A DNA stretch of 7,325 nt, taken from assembly GCA_022712235.1 (NCBI GenBank), contig JALAGW010000064.1, positions 1 through 7,325 of the forward strand, in the 5' to 3' direction. This DNA comes from Brevundimonas sp. GTDB taxonomy: Bacteria; Pseudomonadota; Alphaproteobacteria; Caulobacterales; Caulobacteraceae. Shown here one piece after another: positions 6,069 to 7,325 of this stretch. Numbering within the stretch: the stretch's first letter is position 1; each line of letters opens with the position of its first letter. The position numbers and the translations under genes are program-made. Below the pieces are notes generated by a model that had not been told where the DNA came from, searched no databases, and saw nothing but the letters and a program-made list of their open reading frames with translations.

Positions 6069-7325
6069 AGACGCCCCCTGCTCCCGATGTCGCCGCGATC
6101 GTCCAGAGCCTGCGCGCCGCCTTCGACAGCGGCCTGACCCGCGATCTGACCTGGCGCCAGGGCCAACTCGCCGCGCTCGAACGGATGATGCTCGAGAACG
6201 AGAGCGAGATCGCCGAAGCCCTGAAAGCCGATCTGGGCAAGCCGTTCGGCGAGGCCTGTACGGCCGAGATCGACTTCACCCGCAAGGAGGCCGCCCACGC
6301 ACGCAAACACCTCCGCCGCTGGAGCCGACCGCAACGGACCGGGACGCCCCTCTCCATCCAGCCCGGCAAAAGCGCCGTCGAGGCGACCCCCTATGGCGTC
6401 GCCCTGATCATCGGGGCGTGGAACTACCCCTTCCAGCTGGTTCTGGGGCCGCTGGTCGGGGCCATTGCCGCGGGCAACTGCGCCATCATCAAGCCGTCGG
6501 AAATGGCGGCCCGGTCATCGGCGCTGCTGAAGCAACTGGTCGAGCGCTATCTGGACCCGAGCGCCTTCGCGGTGATCGAGGGCGATGCGGAGGTCTCGAC
6601 CGCCCTGCTGGCCCAAAGGTTCGACCTGATCTTCTACACCGGCGGCGAACGCGTCGGTCGGGTCGTGATGGCGGCGGCGGCCGAACACCTGACGCCGGTG
6701 GTGCTGGAACTGGGCGGGCAGAACCCCTGCATCGTTGACGAAACGGCTGATCTGGCGGTCGCCGCACGTCGCATCGTCTGGGGGCGTTTCCTCAACGCCG
6801 GCCAGATCTGCGTGGCGCCCGATCACGTCTATGTCGCCGCCTCGGTCGAGGCCCGGCTGCTGGAAGCCCTGAAACGGGAAGTGACGACCATGTTCGGGCC
6901 AGACCCGAAGCAGAGCCCGGACTACGGGCGCATCATCAACCGGCGTCACGCCGCGCGCCTGCAGGCCCTGCTCTCCGACGGCCGCGCCGTGACGGGCGGC
7001 CAGGCCGATGTCGATGACTGCTATGTCGCGCCCACCATCCTGACCGAGGTCGCCACCGACGCCCCGGTGCTGGCCGAGGAGATCTTCGGCCCCATCCTGC
7101 CGGTCCTGCCCTACCAGACACTGGACGCGCCGCTGGCGGCCATCAACGCCCGGTCGCCGGCCCTGGCCCTTTACGCCTTCACCCGGAGCAAGGCGACCGC
7201 CGACCGGATCATCGGCTCGACCCGATCAGGCTCGGTTACGGTCAATGACGTCGTGGTCTTCATGGCCAACCCCAACCTGCCCTTCGGCGGCGTCGGCGCC
7301 AGCGGCATGGGCGCCTATCACGGGC
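6059..7325 (+). CDS. ALDH3-type NAD(P)-dependent aldehyde dehydrogenase (coniferyl/fatty aldehyde type), 3' truncated
   Basis: The first 422 residues of a cytoplasmic aldehyde dehydrogenase that runs off the right edge; ALDH3 proteins are usually 450-480 residues, so a few dozen are missing. The start ATG has a Shine-Dalgarno (GGAGGG, 6050-6055) only 3 bases upstream and overlaps the cytochrome stop by 10 bases. Motifs in order: PYGVALIIGAWNYPFQL (111-127), with the oxyanion asparagine N122; IIKPSE (143-148), the cofactor-binding lysine K145; YTGGERVGR (193-201); LTPVVLELGG (211-220), with general base E217; NAGQICVAPDHVY (246-258), with catalytic C251; EEIFGP (340-345); and LPFGGVGASGMGAYHG at the end. 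HLTPVxLELGG, CVAPD and GMGAYHG are class 3 features. The residue after ELGG is Gln instead of the usual Lys. The aldehyde substrate cannot be told from sequence. Neighbours suggest it oxidises an aldehyde made by, or linked to, the cytochrome-dependent system. Confidence 0.92.
   Translation, partial: MSVETPPAPDVAAIVQSLRAAFDSGLTRDLTWRQGQLAALERMMLENESEIAEALKADLGKPFGEACTAEIDFTRKEAAHARKHLRRWSRPQRTGTPLSIQPGKSAVEATPYGVALIIGAWNYPFQLVLGPLVGAIAAGNCAIIKPSEMAARSSALLKQLVERYLDPSAFAVIEGDAEVSTALLAQRFDLIFYTGGERVGRVVMAAAAEHLTPVVLELGGQNPCIVDETADLAVAARRIVWGRFLNAGQICVAPDHVYVAASVEARLLEALKREVTTMFGPDPKQSPDYGRIINRRHAARLQALLSDGRAVTGGQADVDDCYVAPTILTEVATDAPVLAEEIFGPILPVLPYQTLDAPLAAINARSPALALYAFTRSKATADRIIGSTRSGSVTVNDVVVFMANPNLPFGGVGASGMGAYHG

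Overview
The window is GC-rich DNA whose coding bias, TonB-dependent receptor leader and gene families suggest an alphaproteobacterium of the Caulobacterales (Brevundimonas- or Caulobacter-like). The order is inferred from protein style and codon use, not proven. There are no RNA genes, insertion sequences or CRISPR arrays, and no gene-free stretch longer than about 250 bases.

Region 1 (1-367): the left edge is a cytosine-dominated, low-complexity tract (78 of the first 100 bases are C). It breaks into the plug domain of a leftward TonB-dependent receptor gene. The receptor is intact up to the plug and then dissolves into G-rich sequence on its own strand. This looks like a bad contig end rather than a natural gene end.

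Region 2 (368-618): a divergent regulatory region. It carries repeated GACCAAA/TTGGTC half-sites of the type bound by HutC/NagR-type GntR repressors, and two small hairpins just upstream of the receptor start codon.

Region 3 (619-3559): a tightly packed rightward operon for amino-sugar catabolism. It encodes a GntR/UTRA repressor, a SIS-domain glucosamine-6-phosphate deaminase (NagB-II type) and N-acetylglucosamine-6-phosphate deacetylase (NagA). Both junctions are TGATG one-base overlaps. Together with the divergent receptor this reads as an N-acetylglucosamine/chitooligosaccharide uptake and utilisation locus: import, deacetylation of GlcNAc-6-P, then deamination to fructose-6-P. No kinase or inner-membrane permease gene lies inside the window.

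Region 4 (3560-7325, running off the right edge): after a 112-base gap with a small palindrome comes a second rightward cluster. It encodes a parallel beta-helix lipoprotein, an exported diheme c-type cytochrome (SO2930/HNE_0200 type) and an ALDH3-type aldehyde dehydrogenase. The first two form a recurrent gene pair whose function, as far as I know, is not established. The adjoining aldehyde dehydrogenase hints at an oxidation pathway feeding electrons to a periplasmic cytochrome. This is the most interesting poorly understood system in the window.
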